Position numbers and translations under genes: made by a program | Notes under the pieces: model-generated | What the model was told of the DNA's origin: nothing | Databases searched by the model: none | What the model saw: only the letters and a program-made list of their open reading frames with translations | Assembly (NCBI GenBank): GCA_003151975.1 | Contig: PLZD01000024.1 | Location: 44,041-108,040, forward strand | Source of the DNA: Elusimicrobiota bacterium | GTDB lineage: Bacteria > Elusimicrobiota > Elusimicrobia > UBA1565 > UBA9628 | Direction of reading: 5' to 3' | DNA length: 64,000 bases | In this document: piece after piece, positions 27,480 through 35,865 of the stretch | Position numbering within the stretch: the stretch's first letter is position 1 | How the letters are laid out: every line of letters starts with the position of its first letter

Positions 27480-28494
27480 GCGCCTCCGAGGAACCAAGCG
27501 CGCGCAGGGCCGTTCCCATGATCTCGTCGGCCGCGTGGAAGGAGCGCACGACGGGATCGGGATCGAGGTTCAAGACGACCGACCTGAAATAAGTCTCGCG
27601 CGCGCAGCTGAAATGCCCCGGCCGCTCGAGGCGCGGATGGATGAATTCCCGCGCCACGCGATGCCAATCCTCGCGCTTGCCCCAATCCACGCCGGAGGCC
27701 GCGTCGCCCACGGACCAACGATCAAGCTGTCGATACGGAAGAGCGAAAAGGCCATCGCAAGGATAGTAGCGGCCGTCGGCGCCGAGGACGACATCCTCGT
27801 AGCCGTGCTCGAGCGCGGTCTCCGGGTATGAGTCGATGTGCGAGAGGCGCAGCGCTCCCGGCGAGGCGGCTTGCAGCGCTTTGTAGTAGCGCGCGAATCC
27901 CGCCAAGGTTTTTTCGAGGACGCGCAGCTCGTCCGGCGTCCACTCTTCGATCACGTTGAGGTGGAACGACAGCTCCTTGAAGCCGGTCTCGCGCAAGAAC
28001 TCGACGTTGCTCAGCAAAGAGTCGACCGTATCGCGGCAGACGACCATGTTCGCCCGAAGCCCGGACTTGTCGCAAGCCTCCAGCGCTTTCAACGACTCCT
28101 CGAGCGACGAGCCGGGGCCGCCGGCGAGCTTGCGGTGCCGGTCGTGGGCGTCGCCGCGGCCATCGAGGCTGACCGTCACCGAGACGCCGAGGCTCTCGAG
28201 CGTCGAGAGCTTCTCGGGGCATGCCAGCGTTCCGTTGGTCACCACCGACATCGGCGCCTTCGGAGCTTTGGCGTGCACGCGCCCCGCGATCGTCCGCAGG
28301 ACCGGAAAGTGGATGAGAGGCTCGCCGCCGAGGATCGTAAAGCGGGCCTCGGCGCCGAACTTCTCGAGATGCGCGTCGACGGCTTTGAGCGCGGCTTCCT
28401 CGGGGATGACCGTCGCGCGGCCATGATTGAGGTCTAGGAAGCAATAATCGCAGGACATGTTGCAGCGATCCGACAGGAAAATGAGGAGGTTCAC
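27463..28494 (-). CDS. Radical SAM protein, paralog of 34265-35368
   Basis: A 343-residue protein from a GTG start in a GTGA overlap. The [4Fe-4S] motif CNMSCDYC uses Cys11, Cys15 and Cys18, and LGGEP is the SAM-contact motif. The C-terminal part has YYPCDG and GDAASGVDWGKR. The latter is shared almost exactly with the radical SAM protein at 34265-35368 ([12 protein letters not shown]), so the two are paralogs. Cysteines after the core (CDG, CARE) suggest at least one auxiliary cluster, but fewer than in classic SPASM proteins. The family (anSME/SPASM-like) typically modifies peptides or proteins. The substrate here is probably the HxsA-like peptide or a related one, by context only. Confidence 0.82.
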   Translation of the reverse strand: MNLLIFLSDRCNMSCDYCFLDLNHGRATVIPEEAALKAVDAHLEKFGAEARFTILGGEPLIHFPVLRTIAGRVHAKAPKAPMSVVTNGTLACPEKLSTLESLGVSVTVSLDGRGDAHDRHRKLAGGPGSSLEESLKALEACDKSGLRANMVVCRDTVDSLLSNVEFLRETGFKELSFHLNVIEEWTPDELRVLEKTLAGFARYYKALQAASPGALRLSHIDSYPETALEHGYEDVVLGADGRYYPCDGLFALPYRQLDRWSVGDAASGVDWGKREDWHRVAREFIHPRLERPGHFSCARETYFRSVVLNLDPDPVVRSFHAADEIMGTALRALGSSEAHAGPR

Positions 28495-29447
28495 GCCGGC
28501 GCTTTCTCCGGATCGGCGCTCAAGGCCGCAAAATCCGCTTCGCCGAAGCGCGCCTGGTACTCGCGCTCGACGCCGAGGCACCGGCCGCCCAGCGCGCACG
28601 AGGCGCAGGCGGCGACCCGCCGACGCTGATCGTCTTTCATCGCGAGGATGTCCTCGGTGAAGCCCTCGGGATGTGTCTGCGCCGCCCCGGGGATACCGTC
28701 ACCGGGGTGCGACCAGTCGATCATGCGATCGGTGAGCTCGGGAAGGACGCACGGCACGAAATTGGCGAGCAGGACGCAGCCGCGCTTGCCGGCGGGCTCG
28801 AGCCGCGCAAAGCCCTCGCGCACGGAGGACGCGGCGTCCGCGTAGCGCAAGCCCTCGGCGGCCGCGTTGATTTCCATCATGCCGCGCAGATGCGGAAAAT
28901 AGACGATGACGTCGTCGATGCCGTCCTTGACGCAAAAGCGTTCGAGGAAGTCAGGGAGCGCCGCGACGTTCTTCCGAATCAGAACGAAGTTCATTCCCAG
29001 CGGCAGCCCGGCCGCGCGCGCGTTGACGATTCCCTTTAGTGCGCGCTCGAAGGCTCCGGGGATCGCGACGATCGCGTCGTGGATCGCGGCGTCGCCGGCG
29101 TGAATCGAAAAGCGCAGGTTCGTCGCCCCGGCGTCCTTAAGGCTCCGGGTGTAGCCGGGGTCGGAGAACCGGATGCCGTTGGTCACGACCGTGATCTGTT
29201 CGAAGCCGAGCTTGCGGGCGAGCACGAGGATTTTCGGCAGGTCGTCGCGCAGCGTGACCTCGCCGCCGTGCAGATTCAGGCGCTTGGCTCCCGTTTTCGC
29301 CGCGCGGTACAGGCTTTGCACGGCTTGTTCATATGAAAGATCCAACCTAAGGAGTTCGGGGGTCAACGGCGGGTTATAGCAGAACGGGCACTTGGCGTTG
29401 CAGGCGTAGTTCAGGAAGAGCTCGTGGACCTGGTCGGTCGTCTTCAT
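28491..29447 (-). CDS. Radical SAM protein, stand-alone paralog of the fusion's radical SAM domain
   Basis: A 318-residue protein whose ATG overlaps the stop of the TPR-radical SAM fusion. The motif NYACNAKCPFCYNPP (Cys16, 20, 23) is nearly identical to NYACNAKCPFCFNPP in the fusion. HGGEVT replaces the usual GGEP. The C-terminus has a cysteine group CASCALGGRCLGVEREY, matching CARCSLKDRCLGVETNY in the fusion; this CxxC(x5-6)C group, ending LGVExxY, probably binds an auxiliary Fe-S cluster. The gene is therefore a duplicate of the fusion's catalytic half. The reaction is unknown. Confidence 0.83.
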   Translation of the reverse strand: MKTTDQVHELFLNYACNAKCPFCYNPPLTPELLRLDLSYEQAVQSLYRAAKTGAKRLNLHGGEVTLRDDLPKILVLARKLGFEQITVVTNGIRFSDPGYTRSLKDAGATNLRFSIHAGDAAIHDAIVAIPGAFERALKGIVNARAAGLPLGMNFVLIRKNVAALPDFLERFCVKDGIDDVIVYFPHLRGMMEINAAAEGLRYADAASSVREGFARLEPAGKRGCVLLANFVPCVLPELTDRMIDWSHPGDGIPGAAQTHPEGFTEDILAMKDDQRRRVAACASCALGGRCLGVEREYQARFGEADFAALSADPEKAPA

Positions 29448-32400
29448 CGGACGGCCTCTATGCCCGTGATGGGCTTGAACTCCGCCTCGCCGAAGAGCTC
29501 GACGTAATTCGTCTCGACGCCGAGGCAGCGATCCTTCAAAGAACAGCGCGCGCACGCCGCGATCTGACGCTTGCCGCTGTTGGTGATCTCGTGGATGAGT
29601 CCCGCCGAGCCGTCGGGCAAGGTGACCCGATCGCGCTCCGTGTTGCCGGCGCCCGCGCCCTCCGGATCGATCGTCCAATCGAGCATGTGCTCCTGAAGCT
29701 CCGGCAGGGCGCACGGCGGAAAATGGATCAAGGTCGGAAAAGTCTTGGCGCCGCGCGCTTCGAGCCGCTTGTAGGCCTCGCGCACGAAGGGTACCGCCTC
29801 GGTCATCGTCAATTTGAGCAGCTCCTTGTTCTGCGGCAAGGCGCCGAAGCCCTGGTAGCGCAGGAAGTAGACGATCACGTCCTCGATGCCGAGCTCTCCG
29901 GCGAAGAACTCGAGCGTCTCCGGGAGTCCTTCATAATTGATGCGATTGAGCACGTAGTTGATCCCGAGCTTGACTCCGAGAGGCTTGAGGTTCGCGACCG
30001 CCGCGCGGATTTTTTCGAGCGCGCCGGGGACGGCGACGAGCCGGTCGTGCAGCTCGGGGGTGTGGCCGTGAATCGAGAACCGGAAGGAATCGGCGCCGAG
30101 CGCGACGAGCTTGCGCGCGTAGGCCGGATCGGCGAGGCGGATCCCGTTGGTCGTGATTTGGATCGAGCCGAAGCCGATGCGCCGCGCGAGCGCCAGCATC
30201 TTCGGCAAGTCCTCGCGGATGGTGACCTCTCCGCCGATGAACTTGATCGCGCGGTAGCCCTGCGCGTAGCCCGAGTACATGCGGCGCGCAAGCTCCGAAA
30301 AACTCAGGCCCCGTTCCAGCTCGGGGGAAGCGTCGGGCGGGTTGAAGCAAAAAGGGCACTTCGCGTTGCAGGCGTAGTTCACGAAGAACTCGAGCGAGCC
30401 CGCCTTCTGCTCGCCGTCAAGTTCGCGCAGCGCGCTTTCGGCCTGCGGGTAGCCCGGGCACAGCGCCAGGGCCCGCTCAAGTCCAGCGCGCGCGCGCGCC
30501 TTCATCCCGGCGGCCAGCGCCGCCTCCGCCTTGAGCACGTGCAGGCGCGCGGAATAAGGATCGAGCTTGATGGCTCTATGCGCCGACGCCGCGGCGTCCC
30601 TTGGATTTCCCAGCGCCAGGGCCGCCTGCGCCGCGGCGGCGTGGGCTCGGGCGTATTTTCGGTCCAGGCCCACGGCCCGCGCGGCGTCAGCCGCGGCTTC
30701 CTCGGGCCTGCCGAGCAGCAGCAGCGCCTCCGAACGCCAGGCGTAGGCCCACGCCATCTTCTTGTCGCGCTTGAGCGCGGCGTTCAGGACCTCGAGCGCG
30801 TCTTCGGTACGGCCGTTTGCCAGCAGGACGTTCCCGCGCCAGGCCGCAAACCACGCCTGGCGCGGCTGGGCGCGCGCGGCGGCTTCGAGTTCCTGCATCG
30901 CCCGGCGCGCGCCTTCGGGACCCGGCTTCTCCCAGCCGGTCTCCGAGTTGAGTTTGACGGCGCGATGGAGATCGTCGAGCGCGCCGGCGAAATCGCCGAG
31001 ACGGCGCTTGGCGCGCGAGCGGTCGAGCAGCGCGCGCGCCGTAGGCCTCCTCGTCACGGCACGGTTGAGATCCTCCAACGCCGCTGCCGCGTCGCCGCGC
31101 TGGAGCAAAGCCGTGCCGCGCCAGGCGTAGGCGTTGTCGTAGCGCGGATCGAGGCGCGCGGCTTCCCCGAGATCGCGGATCGCCTCCTCGAGGCGTCCCG
31201 CCTGGCGCTTGGCCTCGCCGAGCCACGCCAGGATCCAGCCCGCGCGTTCGAGGGCTACGGCATGTTCCAAGTCGGCCAGGCCCTCGCCCTTGCGGCCGTT
31301 TGCAAGGGCCAGCTGGCCGCGGTAGGCGAAGACCGCCGAGCACTCGGGCCGCCGCGCGAACGATTCGTCCACCAAGAGAGAGGCTTGCGCCGGCAGTCCC
31401 TCGGGCAGAGAGCTCAAACCGAAAAGCCAATCCACCGACGGGTCCTTGCGGAACGCGAGATCGACGTCGCGCGCGGCGCCGGGCAGGCCGCCTTCCCGGC
31501 GACAGCGGTAGCGCATGAGGTAAAGCCAGGGCTGATCGGCTCCGAATCGCCTGATGACGGGGCCGAGCGTTTCGCAGGCCTGCGCCTGGCGTCCCGCGTG
31601 CCGCGCCTCCTCGGCGCGCGCGAGTTCCGGCCACGGAAAGCCGTCGGCTCCCACGCCGGCCGCCCTCAACAAATCGTTGCGCCCTCCGACGGGATCGCCG
31701 GTGCGCGCGCGCGCCTTCGCCCGCCAGCCGTGAAACAAAAGCGAGTTGGAGTCCAGCAGAACTGCGCAGTCCAGCGCCTTGAGCGCCTCCTCGTTGCGGC
31801 CGAGCTCGAGCAGAGCCTGGCCGCGCCAGGCGTCGAGCCACGAATACTCCACGCGGCGCGCGGCGGCCGCCGCCTCGAAATCCGCCAGAGCGCCGGACCA
31901 ATCCTTTCCCAGCGCCCTCAACCGGGCGCGCCAAATCAAGGCCCTCCCATAGCTTGCGTCGAGCGACACGGCGCGATCGAGCGCGCCGAGAGCCTCGTCC
32001 CCGCGGCCGAGCTTGAGCAGACATTCCCCCTTCCACGCCAAGGCCCACGCGTCGTCCGGAGAAATCCTCAAAGCCGACTCGAGATCACGCAAGCCGTCCT
32101 GCAGCCTGCCGACTTGCGTCAGAGTCTCGCCGCGCCACGCCAGAGCCCGCGCGTGGCCGGGTTTGCGCCGCAGGAATTCGTCGAGCTCGGCGAGCGCGCC
32201 GCCGGCCGCCGCATCCATCGGGGCGCCCTCGACGCGCCAGTTGCCGAGCCAGTTGTTGCGGTGATTGAGCGCCACGGCCCGGTCCAAGGCCTTGAGCGCG
32301 CCCGCCGCGTCGCCGAGCGCCCGACGGGCCTTCACGAGCGGGCGGTAAGCCTTCTCGAAGGCCGGGCACAGCGCGATACCGCGTTCAAGAGACGCTACGG

Positions 32401-33178
32401 CTTGCTTGGCGCGGCCTTGGGCGAGCAGCATCTTCGCGCGCCAGGTGTAGGCTTGATCGTAAAGCGGATCGAGCCGGAGGGCCAGCGCGAATTCCTTCCC
32501 GGCGGCCCGCAGGCGCCCGAGACGCCGGAAGCTTTCGGCGCGCCATGCTCGCATCCAGCCCTCCTTCGGCGCGAGCTTGACGGCGAGCTCCATGACTTTA
32601 AGATCGCGGGCGTCCGTCCGGCTTTGAAATAGAACACGCGCCTTGAACGCAACGGCCCAGGCAAGCTTTGGTTCGAGCGCCAGCGCGCGGTCGTAGTCGG
32701 CGAGCGCGCCTTGATAGTCGAGCAAGGAGCGCTTGGCTTCGCCGCGCAGCAGATAGCCCCAGGCCCATTCGGGCTCGAGCCGGACGGCGGACTCGAAGCA
32801 CTCGAGCGATTTGTCGAAGGAACCCGGCGTCCAAACGCGCAGGTAGTTGAGGCCGAGGCCGATCCAAGCCCACAGCGCGCCGGAATCCTCGCGCACGGCG
32901 TTCTGGAGAAGCGCGAAGCCCTCGTCGTCGGCTCGGAGCTCCGGAGTCGAGACCGAGCAAAGCCGCTCGAGACCCATGACCACCGCATTCGAAAGATTCC
33001 GGGGATTCTTCGGGAGCCAATCCTGCGGCGGCCGGTAGTCGCGGCCGATGCGCATCAGCGTGACCGCGCCGCCGGTGTGCGCGAGGTGGTGGATGAGGTT
33101 GGCCTTGACGAAGCCTCTTAGCAGAATCGCGAGCCGATTTTTTCCGAGAAGGCTGACGGATTTCAGCTGATCCGGCAT
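29444..33178 (-). CDS. TPR - radical SAM fusion protein (1244 aa)
   Basis: Residues 1 to about 910 are W-rich TPR units (for example ALGALDRAVSLDASYGRALI and AAADAARAVGLDRKYARAHA). From about 925 the protein becomes a radical SAM enzyme, with CNAKCPFC at Cys937, 941 and 944, IGGEVT, and a C-terminal auxiliary-cluster group CARCSLKDRCLGVETNY. The N-terminal half is paralogous to the stand-alone TPR protein 21447-22994 and the C-terminal half to the radical SAM protein 28491-29447. A covalent TPR-radical SAM join is direct evidence that the TPR proteins of this block serve the radical SAM enzymes. It overlaps both neighbours. I know of no characterised protein with this architecture. Confidence 0.86.
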   Translation of the reverse strand: MPDQLKSVSLLGKNRLAILLRGFVKANLIHHLAHTGGAVTLMRIGRDYRPPQDWLPKNPRNLSNAVVMGLERLCSVSTPELRADDEGFALLQNAVREDSGALWAWIGLGLNYLRVWTPGSFDKSLECFESAVRLEPEWAWGYLLRGEAKRSLLDYQGALADYDRALALEPKLAWAVAFKARVLFQSRTDARDLKVMELAVKLAPKEGWMRAWRAESFRRLGRLRAAGKEFALALRLDPLYDQAYTWRAKMLLAQGRAKQAVASLERGIALCPAFEKAYRPLVKARRALGDAAGALKALDRAVALNHRNNWLGNWRVEGAPMDAAAGGALAELDEFLRRKPGHARALAWRGETLTQVGRLQDGLRDLESALRISPDDAWALAWKGECLLKLGRGDEALGALDRAVSLDASYGRALIWRARLRALGKDWSGALADFEAAAAARRVEYSWLDAWRGQALLELGRNEEALKALDCAVLLDSNSLLFHGWRAKARARTGDPVGGRNDLLRAAGVGADGFPWPELARAEEARHAGRQAQACETLGPVIRRFGADQPWLYLMRYRCRREGGLPGAARDVDLAFRKDPSVDWLFGLSSLPEGLPAQASLLVDESFARRPECSAVFAYRGQLALANGRKGEGLADLEHAVALERAGWILAWLGEAKRQAGRLEEAIRDLGEAARLDPRYDNAYAWRGTALLQRGDAAAALEDLNRAVTRRPTARALLDRSRAKRRLGDFAGALDDLHRAVKLNSETGWEKPGPEGARRAMQELEAAARAQPRQAWFAAWRGNVLLANGRTEDALEVLNAALKRDKKMAWAYAWRSEALLLLGRPEEAAADAARAVGLDRKYARAHAAAAQAALALGNPRDAAASAHRAIKLDPYSARLHVLKAEAALAAGMKARARAGLERALALCPGYPQAESALRELDGEQKAGSLEFFVNYACNAKCPFCFNPPDASPELERGLSFSELARRMYSGYAQGYRAIKFIGGEVTIREDLPKMLALARRIGFGSIQITTNGIRLADPAYARKLVALGADSFRFSIHGHTPELHDRLVAVPGALEKIRAAVANLKPLGVKLGINYVLNRINYEGLPETLEFFAGELGIEDVIVYFLRYQGFGALPQNKELLKLTMTEAVPFVREAYKRLEARGAKTFPTLIHFPPCALPELQEHMLDWTIDPEGAGAGNTERDRVTLPDGSAGLIHEITNSGKRQIAACARCSLKDRCLGVETNYVELFGEAEFKPITGIEAVR

Positions 33179-34287
33179 CGGATCACCGCCTCGCGCAGAT
33201 AGTCCTTCATCTTCGCGTCCGTCCGGGCGGCAAGCGCGACCTTGTTCATGAAGGCGCGCGCCATTTCCGTGCGCCAGCGGTACGGGTCGTTGCCCTCGTT
33301 GACCATCGGGTTGCGGTAATAGCCGGAGGTGCAGTTCTTACACGTGTCGCTGTCCTTGTCGAAGGTGCAATTACGCCACTGCTCGGCCACGCCCTCGAGC
33401 GCGCCGCCCACCGCCGAGCGCTTGCGGCCCTCCCAATCCACGAACGCAAACGGATAAAACGAGTAGTTGCCGTCGGGATAGCATTCCATCGACGAGTGGA
33501 ACGGGCACATGTCCTCGAGCAGGATGCCTTCCTTCAACATCAGAGGCACGAGAGAACAGACGACGAAGCGCATGCGGCCCTCCTGCGCCTCGGCCCAGGC
33601 CCAATCGAGGACTTTCTGCATCATCGGGCGGAAGAGATGCTTCTTATTGACCCACTCGAAGCCGTGGATGACCTCGACCTCGATGTTCTCGAAGCCCAGG
33701 CCCACCAAAGTCTGATAGTTGTGCAGCATCTTCTCGACGTTGTCGGGGTGAACGCACTGGATCGCCATCGCGCGGCGCTTGCCGATAGTGTCGAAAATGA
33801 CGGGGAGGTTCGGGAGCATTTTCTTCCACGAGCCGTGGCCTCGTCCGTCCGTGCGGCGCTTGTCGTGGGTCTCCTCGTCTCCGTCCATGCTGACCGACAG
33901 GAAGAAGCGCTGGTCGCGCAGAAATTCGAGCCACTCGCGCTTGAGCGGCAAGGCCGCGCTCGTGCAGATCGAGAGATCGAGGTCCTTGCCCGCTTTGACC
34001 GCTTCTTCCCGCGCGAAGAGCGCGATCTCCTTGACCAGGTCGAACTTCAGGAAGGGCTCGCCTCCGTAAATCAGGAGCTTCTTGACCTGCCCCGGCGAGG
34101 ACAGCATGAAGCGGACTAAACCCTTGACCACTTCCCAGGAGACCACTTCGCCCGAGTCCTTGTCGATGAAGCAATACTCGCAGCGCAAGGGGCAGGCGGT
34201 GTTGATGGCGATCTTGAACCGCCGGATTTCCTTGTTGGTTACGAGGCCCGTCGCTAGAGCGTCTTCATACGACGCGCGTATTGACAT
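33163..34287 (-). CDS. Radical SAM/SPASM-like protein (374 aa)
   Basis: A 374-residue protein with CPLRCEYC (Cys32, 36, 39), IYGGEP and VSMDGDEETHDKRR, the typical SPASM-type middle motif. The C-terminal half has cysteines at CPFHSSMEC, CTFDKDSDTCKNC, enough for one or two auxiliary clusters. Proteins of this type modify peptides (sactionine, thioether, C-C or epimer chemistry). It overlaps the next radical SAM gene by 23 nt and the TPR-radical SAM fusion by 16 nt. The C-terminal tail (about 40 residues, RTEMARAFMNKVALAARTDA) is helical and of unknown role. Confidence 0.82.
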   Translation of the reverse strand: MSIRASYEDALATGLVTNKEIRRFKIAINTACPLRCEYCFIDKDSGEVVSWEVVKGLVRFMLSSPGQVKKLLIYGGEPFLKFDLVKEIALFAREEAVKAGKDLDLSICTSAALPLKREWLEFLRDQRFFLSVSMDGDEETHDKRRTDGRGHGSWKKMLPNLPVIFDTIGKRRAMAIQCVHPDNVEKMLHNYQTLVGLGFENIEVEVIHGFEWVNKKHLFRPMMQKVLDWAWAEAQEGRMRFVVCSLVPLMLKEGILLEDMCPFHSSMECYPDGNYSFYPFAFVDWEGRKRSAVGGALEGVAEQWRNCTFDKDSDTCKNCTSGYYRNPMVNEGNDPYRWRTEMARAFMNKVALAARTDAKMKDYLREAVIRCRIS

Positions 34288-35368
34288 AGATGTCCTGGAA
34301 AACGGGATGGCCTTCGAGCTGCGTCACGAGGTCCATAAGTCCCTCGGCGAAGACGTCGGCGACCTTGTGGAAATTGTTGAGCATGGGCTCGGGATCCTTC
34401 TTCGCCTCCTTGGCGAACTCGTAAATCCCCATCGGGCAGAAGACCTCGTCCTTGCCCCAGCCTTTTTTCTCGATGTACTCGATAGCCTCGTCGTAGATGC
34501 CGCGGCGCTTGCCCCAGTCCATGCCCGAGGCGGCGTCGCCCACGAACTGGCCCGGCGCCTTGCCGATCTCGAGCGACAGCGGCTTGTCGCAGGCGTAGAA
34601 CTTCCCCTCGGGGCCCAGGACGACGTTGTGGCAGTCGTGCCACCACTTCAGGCCCTCTTTGTTCTTGCGCATGTTTTCCATGACGGCGAAAAGGATTTGG
34701 ATCTGAAAAGGCCGCATGCCTTTCTCGAGGATCAATTTGTAATAGCGCGTCAGGCCCTTGAGCTGGGCGCGCATGATGTCGAGCTTCTCCTCGGGCCAGA
34801 CGTCGTAGAGCTCCGGGTTGAAGGTGATGCGCCAGAAGCCCATCTTGTAGAAGTAGTCGACGTTGCCGAGGAAGTCGTCGATCGTCTGGTGGGTGAAGAC
34901 GAGCGAGACGCCGAGATTATCCTTCGGCAGGTCCTTGATCTTCGCGATGACGTCATCGAACACGGATTTATCCTTCTCGCGGAAATAAACGCGCAGCTTG
35001 TCGTTGGATGATTTGCGGCCGTCGAGGCTGATCGTCGTGTGAATCTCGTGGCGGTCTAGGAATTCTTGCCGCTCCGCCGACATCAAGGTCCCGTTCGTGA
35101 AGGTCTGCAGGACCAGACCGGGGCCGCCCCTCTCGCGCGCGTAGGACGCGATGTCCTGGAAGAGCCGCCAGTTGAGCATCGGCTCGCCGCCCAAGAACGT
35201 GATCTTCTTGCCCGGTCCGTCGACCTTGTCGAGGAAATAGTCGACGGAACGCTTCAGCGCGTCGAGACTGAGCGAGACCGGCGGTCCCTGGTTTACCGAG
35301 ACATAACAATAGCTGCAGGCCAAGTTGCAGCTATTGGAGAGGTAAACGGCCAGGTGGTCCGGGCCCAT
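34265..35368 (-). CDS. Radical SAM/SPASM-like protein directly after the precursor gene (367 aa)
   Basis: A 367-residue protein with CNLACSYC (Cys14, 18, 21), [20 protein letters not shown] and the C-terminal [10 protein letters not shown] and [12 protein letters not shown] region shared with 27463-28494. It lies 21 nt after the stop of the HxsA-like precursor gene, the closest radical SAM gene on that side, so it is a strong candidate to act on that peptide. A weak GAG-type ribosome site precedes the ATG. Few cysteines follow the core, which suggests at most one auxiliary cluster. Confidence 0.82.
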   Translation of the reverse strand: MGPDHLAVYLSNSCNLACSYCYVSVNQGPPVSLSLDALKRSVDYFLDKVDGPGKKITFLGGEPMLNWRLFQDIASYARERGGPGLVLQTFTNGTLMSAERQEFLDRHEIHTTISLDGRKSSNDKLRVYFREKDKSVFDDVIAKIKDLPKDNLGVSLVFTHQTIDDFLGNVDYFYKMGFWRITFNPELYDVWPEEKLDIMRAQLKGLTRYYKLILEKGMRPFQIQILFAVMENMRKNKEGLKWWHDCHNVVLGPEGKFYACDKPLSLEIGKAPGQFVGDAASGMDWGKRRGIYDEAIEYIEKKGWGKDEVFCPMGIYEFAKEAKKDPEPMLNNFHKVADVFAEGLMDLVTQLEGHPVFQDIYVNTRVV

Positions 35369-35389
35369 GGGCTCAGCCTCATCGCAGTT

Positions 35390-35851
35390 TTAGCAGCGAG
35401 GGCAGCACCAGCCTCCGCGGCAATGCGACCCGTGCGAGCCGTGAGACCCGTGCGAGCCGTGGGACCCGTGCGAGCCGTGGGACCCGTGCGAGCCGTGGGA
35501 CCCGTGCGAGCCGTGCGAGCCGTGGGATCCGTGCGAGCCGTGGGATCCGTGCGAGCCGTGGGACCCGTGCGAGCCGTGGGACCCGTGCGAGCCGTGGGAC
35601 CCGTGCGACCCGTGGCTCGTGTGGGAGCCGGTGCCGGCGGAGTTGTGCAGATAGTTCGAGTGCTGCGCCGGCGCGGGGGCCGACTTCAGCAAGGCGGCGC
35701 CGATGATGCCGAGCGCGGCGGCCGTCTTGACGACGTTTTCCTTGGTGATCTTGCCTTCTTCGGAGCTTAAGAACACCGAGGCGTCCTTCTTCAGCTGCGG
35801 CAGGAGCTCGGGCTTCTTCTTTCCCTTAACTTTCGAGTTCTTCTTGGCCAT
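35390..35851 (-). CDS. hxsA: HxsA-like His-Xaa-Ser repeat precursor peptide (153 aa)
   Basis: Residues 1-60 are a Lys-rich, then helical leader-like region ([20 protein letters not shown] followed by the hydrophobic [13 protein letters not shown]). Residues 64-74 read [11 protein letters not shown], and 75-143 are 23 consecutive triplets (GSH, TSH, then 21 GSH). The tail is [10 protein letters not shown] with four cysteines. This matches the TIGRFAM-type HXS system, in which HxsA carries His-Xaa-Ser repeats and is made alongside HxsB, HxsC and HxsD. The gene follows hxsB1 by 12 nt and has the best Shine-Dalgarno sequence I noticed in the block. Modified residues are unknown; His, Ser and Cys are the likely sites. 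The identity as a ribosomal peptide precursor is strongly supported by context. Confidence 0.85.
   Translation of the reverse strand: MAKKNSKVKGKKKPELLPQLKKDASVFLSSEEGKITKENVVKTAAALGIIGAALLKSAPAPAQHSNYLHNSAGTGSHTSHGSHGSHGSHGSHGSHGSHGSHGSHGSHGSHGSHGSHGSHGSHGSHGSHGSHGSHGSHGSHGSHCRGGWCCPRC
35423..35629 (-). repeat. Tandem coding repeat of 9/18 bp encoding (GSH)n
   Basis: The coding strand repeats an 18-bp unit close to GGGTCCCACGGCTCGCAC, which encodes Gly-Ser-His twice with alternating GGG/GGC and TCC/TCG codons. A few units are single 9-bp steps or carry GATCC variants. Such near-identical tandem DNA can change copy number by slippage, so the number of GSH units may differ between strains. 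Confidence 0.9.
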
Positions 35852-35859
35852 TCTATTCT

Positions 35860-35865
35860 CCTCCT
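35860..35865 (-). promoter_or_regulatory. Strong Shine-Dalgarno sequence of the hxsA-like gene
   Basis: The coding strand reads AGGAGG, 8 nt before the ATG, overlapping the stop codon of hxsB1. Most other genes of the block have no comparable site and start inside the preceding gene. High independent translation fits a substrate peptide needed in excess over its enzymes. Confidence 0.75.

Noticed and set aside
29591..32632. A 1013-codon open frame on the plus strand, and similar long plus-strand frames at 9073-11754 and 6579-8396
   Set aside because: They lie antisense to TPR or halogenase genes. High GC and biased codon use leave the opposite strand open. The translations are Arg/Gln/Ala-rich without domains.
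35423..35629. Short regular repeats that could be taken for a CRISPR array
   Set aside because: Units are 9/18 bp without spacers and encode in-frame GSH triplets.
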